A stretch of DNA of 64,000 nucleotides from assembly GCA_002104905.1 (NCBI GenBank), contig MCFE01000221.1:59783-123782 (forward strand). The letters are read 5' to 3'. The translations under genes were made by a program, and so were the position numbers. Below the pieces are notes generated by a model. It had not been told where the DNA came from. It ran no database searches and saw only the letters and a list, made by a program, of their open reading frames with translations. The stretch comes from Basidiobolus meristosporus CBS 931.73. Its lineage: Eukaryota; Basidiobolomycota; Basidiobolomycetes; Basidiobolales; Basidiobolaceae. This document shows, in pieces, positions 12,901 to 23,004 of the stretch. Each line of letters begins with the position of its first letter. Within the stretch, counting starts at the first letter, position 1.

Positions 12901-13788
12901 GAAGTAATAAGCTGGTTAAATACCAAGAAGCTCTTTGCATATAATCAGGAGGTATTTATGACAAAAGAGGCAGCAACCAAGTGTATGTTTGCAGAATGTA
13001 TATGTTACAAGCAATAGAAGGTATATGGCAACTTTGAAGTATCACACTAAAATGTCATAAAGTTGAGTTTATAGAAGTGTGTCAATTGCAGCAGGTGTGC
13101 ATATATATAATGGTTAGTTAGCAGGAGGCCATATTTATTTTTTATTTGACCTCTATGTGCAATACCTAGGGTTGTAGTGGGTAAGCTAATAAGTAAGGGA
13201 GACTCTACTGTGGAATATATGAATGGTGCCAGGGGAGGTAGAAAGATAAGATACCATTTGGTAAATTGGTACAGTAGGATTTTACAGAACTATCTGTAGG
13301 CTGCTGTACTGCCATGATAATGCCAGCAGAGGTTAGGAATGATGCAATCAGAACACTGCCAAGTTTCTTGCCATATAAGACTATAGGATGTACTAGCTGG
13401 CTAGGTCTGCTCAAATAAATGAAGAGCACATCAAGACTGTCAGAATGCCATGCAATTCCTGTTGAAAGACTGCTCAATCAATGTCAATTTTTTTACTTGC
13501 TGGCACTAAAATCAGAAAAAAGCCAATACAATCCCATCATATGATTGTATGGAGAGTCATTAATTCCAAGCTGCCAGCATTATAACAGAATCCTTGTGGG
13601 ATTGTGACAGCTGATCTAGATTGGAACCACCTGTGGGACCAAGTTATTATTCATAGGGTAATGCAAAGATAAATTGCTAATTCAATGCCCAAGAGCAAAA
13701 CTAGCAAAGAATTCCTGAGAAGCACCACAAGACACCTACCAGTCATGTTTAGCTGCTAAGAAAACTTACCCTAGACAAGATTTCTTTA
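12901..13788. other. 3' non-coding part of Tnp2 element copy 2 and unassigned spacer
   Basis: Positions 12,901-13,660 are the colinear counterpart of 830-1,588 and end at the shared TTATTCATAGGG motif. The minus ORF at 13,477-13,205 is not conserved as a frame in the other copy (837-1,202 there reads differently), so I treat both as chance ORFs. 13,661-13,788 shows nothing I recognise. Confidence 0.55.
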
Positions 13789-14940
13789 CTACAAAGATGC
13801 TTGCAGGAGATGGAATGAAAAGTCAACAAATAAAATTACCCTGTTTATTAATGCAATGGAATCTGTGAGTATTGAAGCTACTAATAAGGATGTTATGATT
13901 ACTCTCCTGAATAGGCTGACCAACTGGCTTTTGGGGCTTGTAGTAGCTGAGGAGTTCCAAACTGAGGATTTGAACATGAAGTATCTAGTTTGCAGACTCT
14001 CCAATGAGGTAGATGATGGGCTTGTTGACCAAGAAAACCCCCATTTGCTCTGAAAGCTTATATGTGGATGATCCTATTATAGCTACCAATAACCCAGAAA
14101 CACTGGAAAAGACTAAAGCCAACCTATCTAAGGAGTCCAAGTACCCAATCCAGGAAACCTTGGTAACTACTTAGGGTAATACTCTGCGTATTTCCATCTA
14201 TGGAGAACTGTTTCCCTAAGCCAGTCCCAGTATATTCAAACTATATTTAGGAAGTACAAAGTGGAAGATTGTTAATTAACAGCTATTCCAATGCAGACAA
14301 ACCTTAACTTGGTCAAAACTCAGGCAAATTAAGAGAGCCAGTTGAAGTTGGCAGCCAGCATAAACAGAAATATGGATCTGATTATAATGCAGCAGTTAAG
14401 AGAAATTTTGATACTCAAAAGGAACTGCTAATATTGACTTAGGCTACACCTAAAAGGATTCAGAATAGGATCTTTTAGGATACCTCAATGCTGATTGGGA
14501 ATAAAATTTAAAAGACAGAAGTTCCAACACAGGATACACCCTTCTCTTCTGTAAAGGAGCAATTTCATGGCATTCCAGAGAGTAACCAGCCATAGCACTT
14601 TCCACCACAGAGACAGAGTATATAAGACCCTGAGAGGCTACAAAAGAAGCTATGTGATCAAGAGAGCTTTTTAAAAGCTTATATCAGAAAGCACCAACTG
14701 CAGAATTTTAAGATACTCAAGGATGTGTACAATTAGGTAGAAGTCCAACTCTGCATGATAGAGCTAGCCACATAGATAGTAGACATAACTTTATGTGGGA
14801 AGCTATAGAGAGTTATTTATTATACATAGTTTACTATCCCACAGATGAAATGATTACAGATATATAAACCAAACCATTAGTTAGAGACATATTTGAATGT
14901 CTTGGATCACAGTTAAGCCTAGTTAGTGTGACTACTTAGT
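13789..14940 (+). pseudogene. Ty1/copia pol relic (C-terminal reverse transcriptase and RNase H)
   Basis: Translated in shifting + frames, this stretch shows the copia pol end in order: a connection region with ILLLPITQKHWKRLK, a SPSIFK.YLGSTKWKI segment (the SQ.KYI..ILKKY.M region), NLVKTQ after a TPMQTNL-type motif, DTSMLIGN in place of GYSDADWGN, then SSNTGYTLLFCKGAISWHS, ALSTTETEY, KSPTLHDRASHIDSRHNFM and YYPTDEMITD. Stops occur every few dozen codons. The intact equivalent on the minus strand at 60,292-60,762 confirms the family. The relic is followed by a polypurine tract (14,942-14,950) and an LTR. Confidence 0.8.
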
Positions 14941-14950
14941 TGAGTGGGAG

Positions 14951-15299
14951 TGTTGTAAAGATTTGTGATATCACCTAGATACTCACCTAGTTTAACCACC
15001 AAGATCATTATCTACAAATCTTATAGAATTCTGACCAAATATTTTGTTGAGATTTACTTATAACATTTTCACCAAAACATCAGTTGCCCAGAACATAAAA
15101 TTTGGATGAGTTGTCCAAGCAGCCCTAAACTCTGCACTCATGCTCTTGAGACCTTCCTAAGCATAGTTTACATATTTGTTTTGCTATGACCATGTAAAAG
15201 TATAAGTACCACTTTTACATTCAATAAATCATTAAGTGAAAACCGCATAATCTACTTGTTCTCCCAATCACTTCCAATATCTCCAAAACTCTTACAACA
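14951..15299 (+). repeat. Copia 3' LTR (349 bp)
   Basis: It begins TGTTGTAA and ends TTACAACA, perfect 8-bp terminal inverted repeats with TG...CA ends. The GAGTGGGAG polypurine tract sits directly upstream. The LTR at 59,932-60,280 (minus strand) has the same length, the same start, and a matching polypurine tract TGAGTGGGGG. Shared internal landmarks include TCATTAAGTGAAAACC and ACTTGTTCTCCC. No 5' LTR is seen, so the element lost its 5' part. Confidence 0.85.
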
Positions 15300-16692
15300 C
15301 TAAGCGCAAATCTCAGGGGCATTTGCACAGGTTTTGATAGCCTGGATAACTTTGAGGAATCCAAATATTAGCGAATATCTTACAAATAGAATCTTGAGCC
15401 AATAGTTTGTGGCCTAGTGATGGACAAAGTAAAGATTTAGGCGGTATAACTCCAGTGTTAAGTTATGCAATTGCTACAGAGCCTCAACTAAAAGCATCAA
15501 ATTGGAGGTGTTTGGCTGGAAAGTCCCCACATTTGGTCATTCATTGTACATCTTTGGTGTTATTGATCGGCTACAACGCAATTTGTTATTGGGAAATATG
15601 GAACTGAACTCTACTACTGAACCTTGCGGAACTTGATAAAAAGGCTTCGCTGTATATTATCATCGATTCGGTGCAAGGAACAGCTTTTTGTAGTGGCTCA
15701 CAATACATGAATTGCATGGCATTAGTCGTATCACAGATCCATCCAAACCAGGTTGATTCAGTTCGATTCATGGCGAGTGAGCGAGATCAATAGGATCAAC
15801 TGCAACCCATGTCATTGATCAGTAGGAAAATAGTTGCCATCACATCCAACACTGCCAACGATTTCATAGCCACCAATTGGTTTTTACTCCGACGCAGTGG
15901 CATCAGTTGGCTGAACGAACAGATAGAATCCATGGTCCGCTGTCGGCCACTCCGCCGAGGTGTGAATGGGAAATTACCGGGTACACATCGCTGAAGATCG
16001 CGCATTTGCTACGGAAGATACCCAAGCAAGCAGGGAGTACCATCACCAGGCACCGTGGAAATAAATAGATCAGTATATATAGCATTAGGCCATATATAGG
16101 AATCTAACCCTAACCTGCTTCACACCTACAACCACCCACGCTTAAAGTCGCATTCGGTAGGTAGCACCAGCCGAATCTGAATGATCTTTAAACATCTCTA
16201 CGCATCATCACTACGCGTCACTCATCGTGTTATTAGATCGGATTCAGATGGATTTGCTTGGCTCCAAATGAATGGATTCCCTCTGGTGAGACTTGGTTGC
16301 CCGAACAGCCACTGGGAGCCCCCTGAAATGTGCTGGGGTATCTGATTGGCAAGGATGAGACACCGTTCCATACCCTTAAGATACCAAGTACTCGCCAATG
16401 AAAGCGTCAATGAACGCCAATAAAGGATTGTATGACCGCGAAGTTCATCCATGTCCCTTGAGAAATCCGCACTCGGTCCCGCATTCGGTCGACCACTATA
16501 TCAAGCTTTGATGACATCAAAAACCTGGAAATCGCTGGGCATCAAGGTAATATAATGATATGGTGCCCACCACTCTCGGATATACTCCAGATGGTTAGGG
16601 CCCAATATTGCTCGGAAAATCCTCTTGATTTCTCCGCAAGACCTGCGCATCTCTCTCCTTTTAGGGAATAAAGGCCGAGTCAACGAAACCAC
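15300..16692. other. Intergenic region between the transposon island and the P450 gene
   Basis: About 1.4 kb without a convincing gene. CpG dinucleotides become frequent again from about 15,360, marking the end of the repeat island. Open frames here (up to 82 codons) have no domain and overlap each other on both strands. A TAACCCTAACC motif lies at about 16,105-16,116. Confidence 0.6.
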
Positions 16693-16807
16693 GTTAGGGT
16701 TAGGGTTGCACGCTGGATGTGAATGGATCATCTCGACTAATAGACACAAAGGGAGGGCATTCGATGCGCATGAGCGTCTGGTTGACGCAGACGCCGTTTT
16801 CTATAAA
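16693..16807 (+). promoter_or_regulatory. P450 promoter: telo-box repeat and TATA box
   Basis: Two perfect TTAGGG units lie in tandem at 16,694-16,705 and a TATAAA box at 16,802-16,807, about 55 bp before the ATG at 16,862. The TATA position is the main reason for rejecting the longer open frame that begins at 16,625. Confidence 0.55.
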
Positions 16808-16861
16808 ACCCCCTTGACTTGCTTGGTTCTGGACCATTCTCTTACTCCTACACCAAACAAC

Positions 16862-18415
16862 ATGCTGGCTGAAGCACTCTCCAATGTGGTCAATGGCACC
16901 AGCTTTGACTCCATTTTCCAAGGAATCGACCCTGGCCTCTACAACACCATTGCAATCAGCCTCGGCGTGGCTGGTGCCGTCTATCTAGCCCAGGCACACT
17001 TCCATGAGAAGAGCAACCTCCCACCACTGGTTCCCTACACTAACCCCATTAAAGGCAGCACCGAGGAATACCAAGCCGACCCCAGTGGCTGGGTCAAAAA
17101 GCAAAAGGCCAAGTACGGACCCGTCTTCCGCGCACACCTCAACGGCCGCATCATCACAGTGGTTGGCAAAGATCTCGTGCGCGACGTTGCACTCCGACCT
17201 GACATGAGTTTTCTCCGGGCCATCTCGGATAACATCGATATCGGGGAGATGGTGGTGGGCGAGGATTCGTGGAGGTACAACGAGCTACTGCACAATATCA
17301 TCACCAAGCATCTCACCCCCAATCTGAAGAACATCACCGGAACCGTTGTCACCCACCTGGATGCACTTATCAGTCAGGAGTTTGGCCAGGAGCCCATGAT
17401 CCTGGATGATCCTACCAACAAGCTTCTCAAGGCCATCTCCAAGGCCAGCGCCAGAGTGTTTGTTGGCGAGGAGCTTTGTGCCAAAGAGCAGCTGCTGGAG
17501 TCCTTCAGAAACCTCACCTTGGACACTGCGGATCTTTTGAAGGGGAACCCGTGGTTGAAGTACTTCCCCACGCTCAACAAGTATTGGGCCAAAATGCATT
17601 ACAAATTCACCACCCCTGTCCGCAAGCACCGAGCCCTTCTCAAATCAGAGGTGGGGCCGGTGGTGGAGAGGCGGGTGAGGGAGTGCAAGTCCCCCGGATG
17701 GAAACGACCAGATGACATGCTTCAGACCCTGATAGAAATGTACCCTGCAGACCAGATCAATATTGATGAGATCGTACTGATCTTGATCACGTTGATTTTC
17801 GCCTCGGTTCACACCACCTCAATGAACTCCAATTTCGCCTTGTACTTCATCGCAGCCTACCCAGGATATGTAGAGGAGCTACTTGAAGAGCAGGACAAGG
17901 TGTTCCAAGAGTTGGGCATTACCGACACCTCCGACCCAGTCGCCACATGGACCTTCGAGGTGGTCAAGCGGCTGGAGAAGCTGGACAGCTTTGTACGCGA
18001 ATCGTTCCGGTACCGCGATGACCACCTCGCCTTGCCACATCGTCAGGTGGAATTCAAGGATATTACGCTCTCGAATGGCATGTTGATTCCCAAGGGACAA
18101 CACATCAGCCTGGATCATGAGGAGGTTTATCGAAGTGAGGAGTGGCAAGGGCCCAATCCCGACAAGTTCGACCCTTGGCGCTTCGTCGGAAAGAACAAGC
18201 AGGCCACCAAGATTGGCGCAGACTACCTACCGTTCGGCATCGGTAGATTCGCCTGCCCAGGACGGTTCTTCGCCATCCAAGAGATCAAGACCGTGCTCAG
18301 CATCCTCATCCGTAACTACCACATCTCCATGGTGGACAAATTCCAGATCATTCATGTTGGCAATAGTATCCGACTTCCTTACGGTCGGGTAAAGTTTGAG
18401 AGGCGCCAATCTTGA
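16862..18415 (+). CDS. Cytochrome P450 monooxygenase
   Basis: An uninterrupted 517-codon frame encodes a membrane-anchored P450. Residues about 27-45 (TIAISLGVAGAVYLAQ) form the N-terminal anchor, followed by a proline-rich hinge (LPPLVPYTNP). The I-helix has FASVHTTSMN, the K-helix ExxR is in FVRESFR, the PERF-like motif is DPWRF, and the haem loop is FGIGRFACPGRFFA with the cysteine ligand. It most resembles fungal class-II P450s of the ent-kaurene oxidase-like group, which act in the ER with NADPH-P450 reductase; the substrate cannot be deduced. The start follows the TATA box at 16,802 by about 55 bp; the frame is open upstream to 16,625. Unlike most genes here it lacks introns. The next gene on the same strand is a secreted tyrosinase; a joint pathway is possible but unproven. 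Confidence 0.9.
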   Translation: MLAEALSNVVNGTSFDSIFQGIDPGLYNTIAISLGVAGAVYLAQAHFHEKSNLPPLVPYTNPIKGSTEEYQADPSGWVKKQKAKYGPVFRAHLNGRIITVVGKDLVRDVALRPDMSFLRAISDNIDIGEMVVGEDSWRYNELLHNIITKHLTPNLKNITGTVVTHLDALISQEFGQEPMILDDPTNKLLKAISKASARVFVGEELCAKEQLLESFRNLTLDTADLLKGNPWLKYFPTLNKYWAKMHYKFTTPVRKHRALLKSEVGPVVERRVRECKSPGWKRPDDMLQTLIEMYPADQINIDEIVLILITLIFASVHTTSMNSNFALYFIAAYPGYVEELLEEQDKVFQELGITDTSDPVATWTFEVVKRLEKLDSFVRESFRYRDDHLALPHRQVEFKDITLSNGMLIPKGQHISLDHEEVYRSEEWQGPNPDKFDPWRFVGKNKQATKIGADYLPFGIGRFACPGRFFAIQEIKTVLSILIRNYHISMVDKFQIIHVGNSIRLPYGRVKFERRQS

Positions 18416-19147
18416 GATAGTGCCAGATTACACCAAATAAATCTTCATTGTTTCGTATCACCGAAAATCCCCTCCGAGTAACCTTTGCGCCACTAGACCG
18501 GCGTGGAAAACCGTCGAACGCGAATTATTCAGGTTTGATGGTTGATAGGGAGCTGCAGATTTAACGGTTAATGCTACGATAAACAGACGATAAACAGCAA
18601 GCTGACGATGGGCGGGTGATGATAAATAGGAGTTGGAGAGGTTATGGTGAACAGATTAATATGGAGTTGGCGATGTATAGGCCGTAATAATAGTTGATGT
18701 ATAGGCCGTAATAATAGTTGGTGATGTATAGGCTAGTCAGGTTTAATCACGATTAAGAGACCAGCTGCCATCATCGCACTCCTAGAATCCACTCAAGAAT
18801 CAGGGAAATACCAGATTTGTGCAGTACAAATCAATTAGCCAACGCTATTCAAATATCAAGGTGCAGATATCAATAAATCACCTAAAGATAGGTGGAGTCC
18901 AATAAAGAAATCTTCCGAGCACTTGCACCACAATCCACCTGAGTGCAGGGTTGGGTGGTCGCCATCGGAATAGCAACCTGGGGTTAGGATTGGCTCCCAC
19001 CTGGGGAATTCCGTTGGTAATGGTAAGCAATATGTTGAAGCAACCCCAGTGTGGACCTCTGCATATCAAAGCAAACCAGATAAACAGCCGATGCAACCCT
19101 CCTTTTTTTCAAAAGAACATTGCACGCATCTGACCGCTTTCCGCTCG
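18416..19147. other. P450-tyrosinase intergenic region with a short tandem repeat
   Basis: No gene seen. At about 18,669-18,735 a unit containing GATGTATAGGCCGTAATAAT is repeated two and a half times. Related GATAAACAG(A)CGATAAACAG direct repeats occur at 18,580-18,600. The rest is unremarkable. Confidence 0.55.
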
Positions 19148-19166
19148 CCAATCTGGCCCGTATAAA
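19148..19166 (+). promoter_or_regulatory. Tyrosinase core promoter (CCAAT and TATA boxes)
   Basis: CCAAT at 19,148-19,152 and TATAAA at 19,161-19,166, about 75 bp before the chosen ATG at 19,239. This spacing favours that ATG over upstream alternatives. Confidence 0.5.
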
Positions 19167-19238
19167 TACTCGGCTCGAGTGGTGGGCCATATCGTAGCAA
19201 ATTTTGCGCAATCCCAGAACGACTTCCAGCAAAATATC

Positions 19239-20871
19239 ATGAAACTCTTTTCGAGAGTAACTCAGTTTGCCATCCTGTTGACCATCTCCTCCATCCTCGT
19301 AAACGGTCAGCAACAGCAGCGTCAGCAGCAACAGCAACGTCAGCAACAGCAACAGCAACGCCAGCACCAGCCACCACAGCAGCAACGCCAGCCACCACAG
19401 CAACAACAACAGCAGCAGCAACAAAGTAGACAATGCTCCAAGATCACTCTTCGCAAAGAGGTTAGAGAACTCACTGAGAAGGAGTGGGATGATTTTGTGG
19501 CAGCAGTTAGACAGCTACATAGCGGCCCATCGCCAACCATATACGATAGATTTGTAGATATCCACCTTCAGAATGTAGCCAGTGCACACGCAATTCCAGC
19601 ATTCTTTCCCTGGCATCGAATGTTCGTCAAGGCATTCGAGCAGCAGCTCCAGATCATCAACCCCAATGTCGCCGTGCCGTACTGGGTAGGTATATCGTGA
19701 GCACGGCATGATTCTTCGGTAGGCTGACGGCTTTTTACTTTCAGGATTGGACTCTGGACTCTCAGGCACCTGAGAAGAGCGAGATCTTCTTCCCGCAGTA
19801 CTTTGGATCGAGCGGAGAGTCACTATGTATTGAGGACGGCCCATTCTCTGGCTGGATGATGAACACCCCTAAGCCTCACTGCCTACGAAGGAAATGGAAC
19901 AAAGGAAAGCAAATCAGCGCCTTCTACCCACCTGAGCTGCTCTCTCGCATACTCAACGAAGCGAAGTCCTACGCCGAGTTTCGTGTGGCCGTTGAGGCTG
20001 CCCCTCATGGGCTGGTCCACGTGAACATTGGCAGCGACGGTGGAGATGTGAGTACGATGTGGAGCCCCAATGAGTAAGTTTTATTGGTCAGATCTCAGCC
20101 CTGGGACAGCATAGACTAACCATAATGCAGCCCGATCTTCTGGATCCATCATTCCTTCGTGGACAAGATTTGGGCGGATTTCCAGATTGCCAAGCCTGCG
20201 TTGGCCGGGACCTACGACGGAAAAGATAGATCCAATAGAACGGTGAGCAAAGACGACATCATCCCGCCGTTTAATGCCCGAGTCTCCGATACACTGTTTA
20301 TCAACCAAGCACCCCTCTGCTACCGCTATACCAATCCCGGGCTTGTGGCGAAGGGTGAAGCACTTCAAAGCACCCCGCCAGCATCGGAGCAAAGAAAACG
20401 AAGCGTAGAGCCCGAGGGAACAGTCGGCCCGACGACCGAACCGACCAAACCAAACTTCGCACACCAAACCCGCTACCCGACTCCTGGATAGCGATGATGG
20501 AGCTAAACCCCGAGAGAGTCCGCGCCATGGAGAGTCAGTTCGCCGAGTTCATAGCCACTCTAAACAAGGATCCCAGCTACACCTCCCCCGTCGCCTTGTC
20601 CAAGAAGGGGGACACTATCAAGAAGCTGCTCAGCGGAACCTTGGAGTCCATCGGGCTATTCGAGGGGCTGGCCAGAATACCGACATTAAACCTGTCCACT
20701 CTGGTGAAGATCGGGGAGCAAACCCCACTGGCAAGTGTCGTGGGGCCAGTTGCACACGCAATAAACTCCTTGATTAATCAGCATGACGGTAAAGCAGCCA
20801 CTTCACACACTCCATATCGAACAGAAGACGTACTAAAACTTAACGTGGCTGGAATTCGTGTAGGCCTCTAA
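19239..20871 (+). CDS. Secreted tyrosinase (polyphenol oxidase), type-3 copper protein
   Basis: Tyrosinases oxidise monophenols/diphenols to quinones with a coupled binuclear copper centre, as in melanin synthesis. The start gives a signal peptide (MKLFSRVTQFAILLTISSI), followed by a roughly 40-residue Gln-rich tract with Arg/Pro breaks. CuA is seen as VDIHLQN...SAHA..AFFPWHRMFVKAFEQQL. Intron 1 (GTAGGT...TTTCAG) splits PYW/DWTLDS. CuB is HGLVHVNIG...GGDVSTMWSPNDPIFWIHHSFVDKIW, with intron 2 inside SPN/DPIF. After LCYRY the frame must change between about 20,344 and 20,490: one frame stops at 20,491, but the family-like PLPDSWIAMM and the C-terminal tail lie in another frame ending at 20,871. 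This is a frameshift, a sequencing error or an unrecognised intron. The region holds a KR dibasic site, plausible for propeptide cleavage. Confidence 0.85.
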
Positions 20872-21191
20872 TACTGTATTCACGTAGGGTCTGGCCTACC
20901 ACTGCCCCGTCATCCAGTGAATTGAAACCCCGACCCACTTCATCAGTCCCTGTCTTACCAAAATAGAACCCAATGATCTCCCGACCAATTCGTTATTTAT
21001 CTCCCAAAGCAAATCCCATAAAACTGGCCTATTTATATTTTGTTGGAATTGTCGATCGATTGTTCAGTAGATTATGTGATCCCAACCAACACCAAGAATT
21101 AAAAGTTCTGGTTCGATTCACCAAGCGGGGATTTTCTCACCTCCCCTTGCCAGTCTTACCACCAACCCAACCTAGGTGGGAAGTTTCCCTC

Positions 21192-22792
21192 ATGGAAGAA
21201 CATTCCCTAGATAGCTACAAAAAATGTCTTCTCCGCATGTACGTCCAGAACCCGGTCTTGATGGGCGAACTTCTCAAGAGCAACCCCGGCTTTGATTGGA
21301 GCCAGGGGCGTCTAGACCTGAACGCAGTTTTTACTGAAGGCGTGGAGAGTTTCGAAGAGTTGGAGGAGAGGTTGCCAGAGTACCTGGCGAGGATCTCTCG
21401 CTCGTACGGCTTTCACGAACTGTACTTTCGGATCTATACTTGGCTGCACCAAGCATCCGACGCCGCCGAACGCGTGGACATCTCGAGACACGCCGGCCAC
21501 CTAATCTTCAACCAAACCACGCGGGAGCTGCTTGTTAGTCCAAGCAAAACACCCTTCCTAGAGAGCTTCCTACCCAAGGTGACGTTCTCCCCACCTGTGC
21601 TGCGGGTTCGCGTCACCTCGGATTCCTCAAACCACGAGGTCAGCTTTTATGTCAATAAAACCTTGGTTCACTTTATTGAAACGCACTTCTCCATAGGCTT
21701 TGGGCAGTCTGGGAACTCTGGAGGGGCGGATGGGTGGGGTGGTGGACTTTGGGAACATGAATTCTGTGCTCAACAAACTGTCCAGACTGGTGGATTTCCA
21801 AGTATTTCTGGTGGTATTTCTTTTCACCGCTTCTTCCTAACCGAGGGATTACCTAGAATACCGGGCATTCCTTGGACACCATCCTCCAGGGTGCGCTGAG
21901 GTGGGCGAGGAGCGCTCCGGAATCGCCTAGTCACGTGAGTGGGCTCATGGAGACCGTTCTGCGGAGCAGCCTTGAGAAGGTCACCCAGGAGAGGCAAGGT
22001 TAGTGAGTTGACTCGCTTGAGCACCATTCGTTGCTGACACCCATTCAGGACTAGAGAAGCAACACCAAAATCACCAAACTTCCAACCCCTTGTCCAAGCT
22101 AAGCTACTCTATACAAATGGCAATGTTCAGACAAACCACTGGAAACGGCCTCTACTTCGTGTGCATGTGGGACGTATGCAAGCAATCCTGGATCCAATAC
22201 TGCGAGAATCAGGTTAATGCGGTATGTCATTCAGCCACCGTCACCCCTGACTACTGACTAACTTGCATCGGACCCCGCCAAAAGATGAGCGAGGCGACGT
22301 TCTTCGAGTATCTCGGCGACTCACCGGAAGTCACACCGGTCTGGCTTATGTATATCCGGCAGGACTACTGGTTCGGTAATCGATCTAGCTCCCATGCAGT
22401 CCTCTCCTAAGTGGTACTAAGTTTGCCATATTCTAGCTTTGAATGAGCCGTACGCTCCTGCGGACGGGGAGACCAACCCCTCCACCACCCTTGTGGAGGA
22501 TGGCCCAGCGCAGCGTGACTCGGCCTATGCAGAGACGTACGATTGCTACGACGACGAGGTCTTCGATATTATCGCGTGTCATTTATGCAACAATGGGGAT
22601 TCCAACCCCGGGAACCAGATACTGCTGTGTGATGGATGTAACGGTGCGGTGCATCAACTGTGCCAGATCCCGGCGATTACCGAGGAGGAGATCGAGTACG
22701 ATCCGTGGTTTTGCGTGAAATGCTGGAGAGCCCGGAACCCGCCTGCATCCGAAGAGGGGGTGGATCCCGCCAAGCGTCGGAAAGTCGAGTGA
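21192..22792 (+). CDS. PHD-finger protein, six exons
   Basis: I assemble six exons: 21,192-21,638, 21,697-21,801, 21,857-21,998, 22,049-22,221, 22,285-22,375 and 22,437-22,792. All introns are GT-AG, 50-63 nt, with CTAAC-like branch sites. The N-terminal ~150 residues are helical with no family I recognise (MEEHSLDSYKKCLL, then LPEYLARISRSYGF). The middle has a conserved-looking aromatic segment (GNGLYFVCMWDVCKQSW, then VWLMYIRQDYWF). The C-terminus holds a classic C4HC3 PHD finger: CHLC..., CDGC, H..C and WFCVKC. PHD fingers usually read histone H3 tail methylation. A basic tail (AKRRKVE) looks like a nuclear signal. The frame is open upstream to another ATG at 20,973, so the start is uncertain. 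Confidence 0.75.
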
Positions 22793-22856
22793 TGTAAAGT
22801 AATATAGAGAAGCAACCCAAACGATAGACGACATTGATGAGAGTGCGTGCGTATAT

Positions 22857-22896
22857 ACAATATATATATATGTATATGTATATGTACATGTATATA
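22857..22896. repeat. AT/GT microsatellite
   Basis: Alternating TA/TG dinucleotides (ATATATATATGTATATGTAT...) in the 3' flank of the PHD-finger gene, between convergent genes. Chance frames here encode only IYIYIY runs and are not genes. Confidence 0.8.
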
Positions 22897-23004
22897 AGCG
22901 TTTATTGTCAAAAATACAAAAGCAACAAGATTGAGCCAAAGCGTCGAATAAAACTGTCGTTAATTGCGATATCACTGATCAATGTTACAGATAGTCCGTG
23001 CCGG

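Noticed and set aside
1-15300. RIP (repeat-induced point mutation) as the cause of transposon decay
   Set aside because: Stops and CpG loss are evident, but without a copy alignment I cannot show the CpA-to-TpA bias that would distinguish RIP from methyl-CpG decay.
16625-16861. N-terminal extension of the P450 frame
   Set aside because: It precedes the TATA box at 16,802 and would displace the membrane anchor from the N-terminus.
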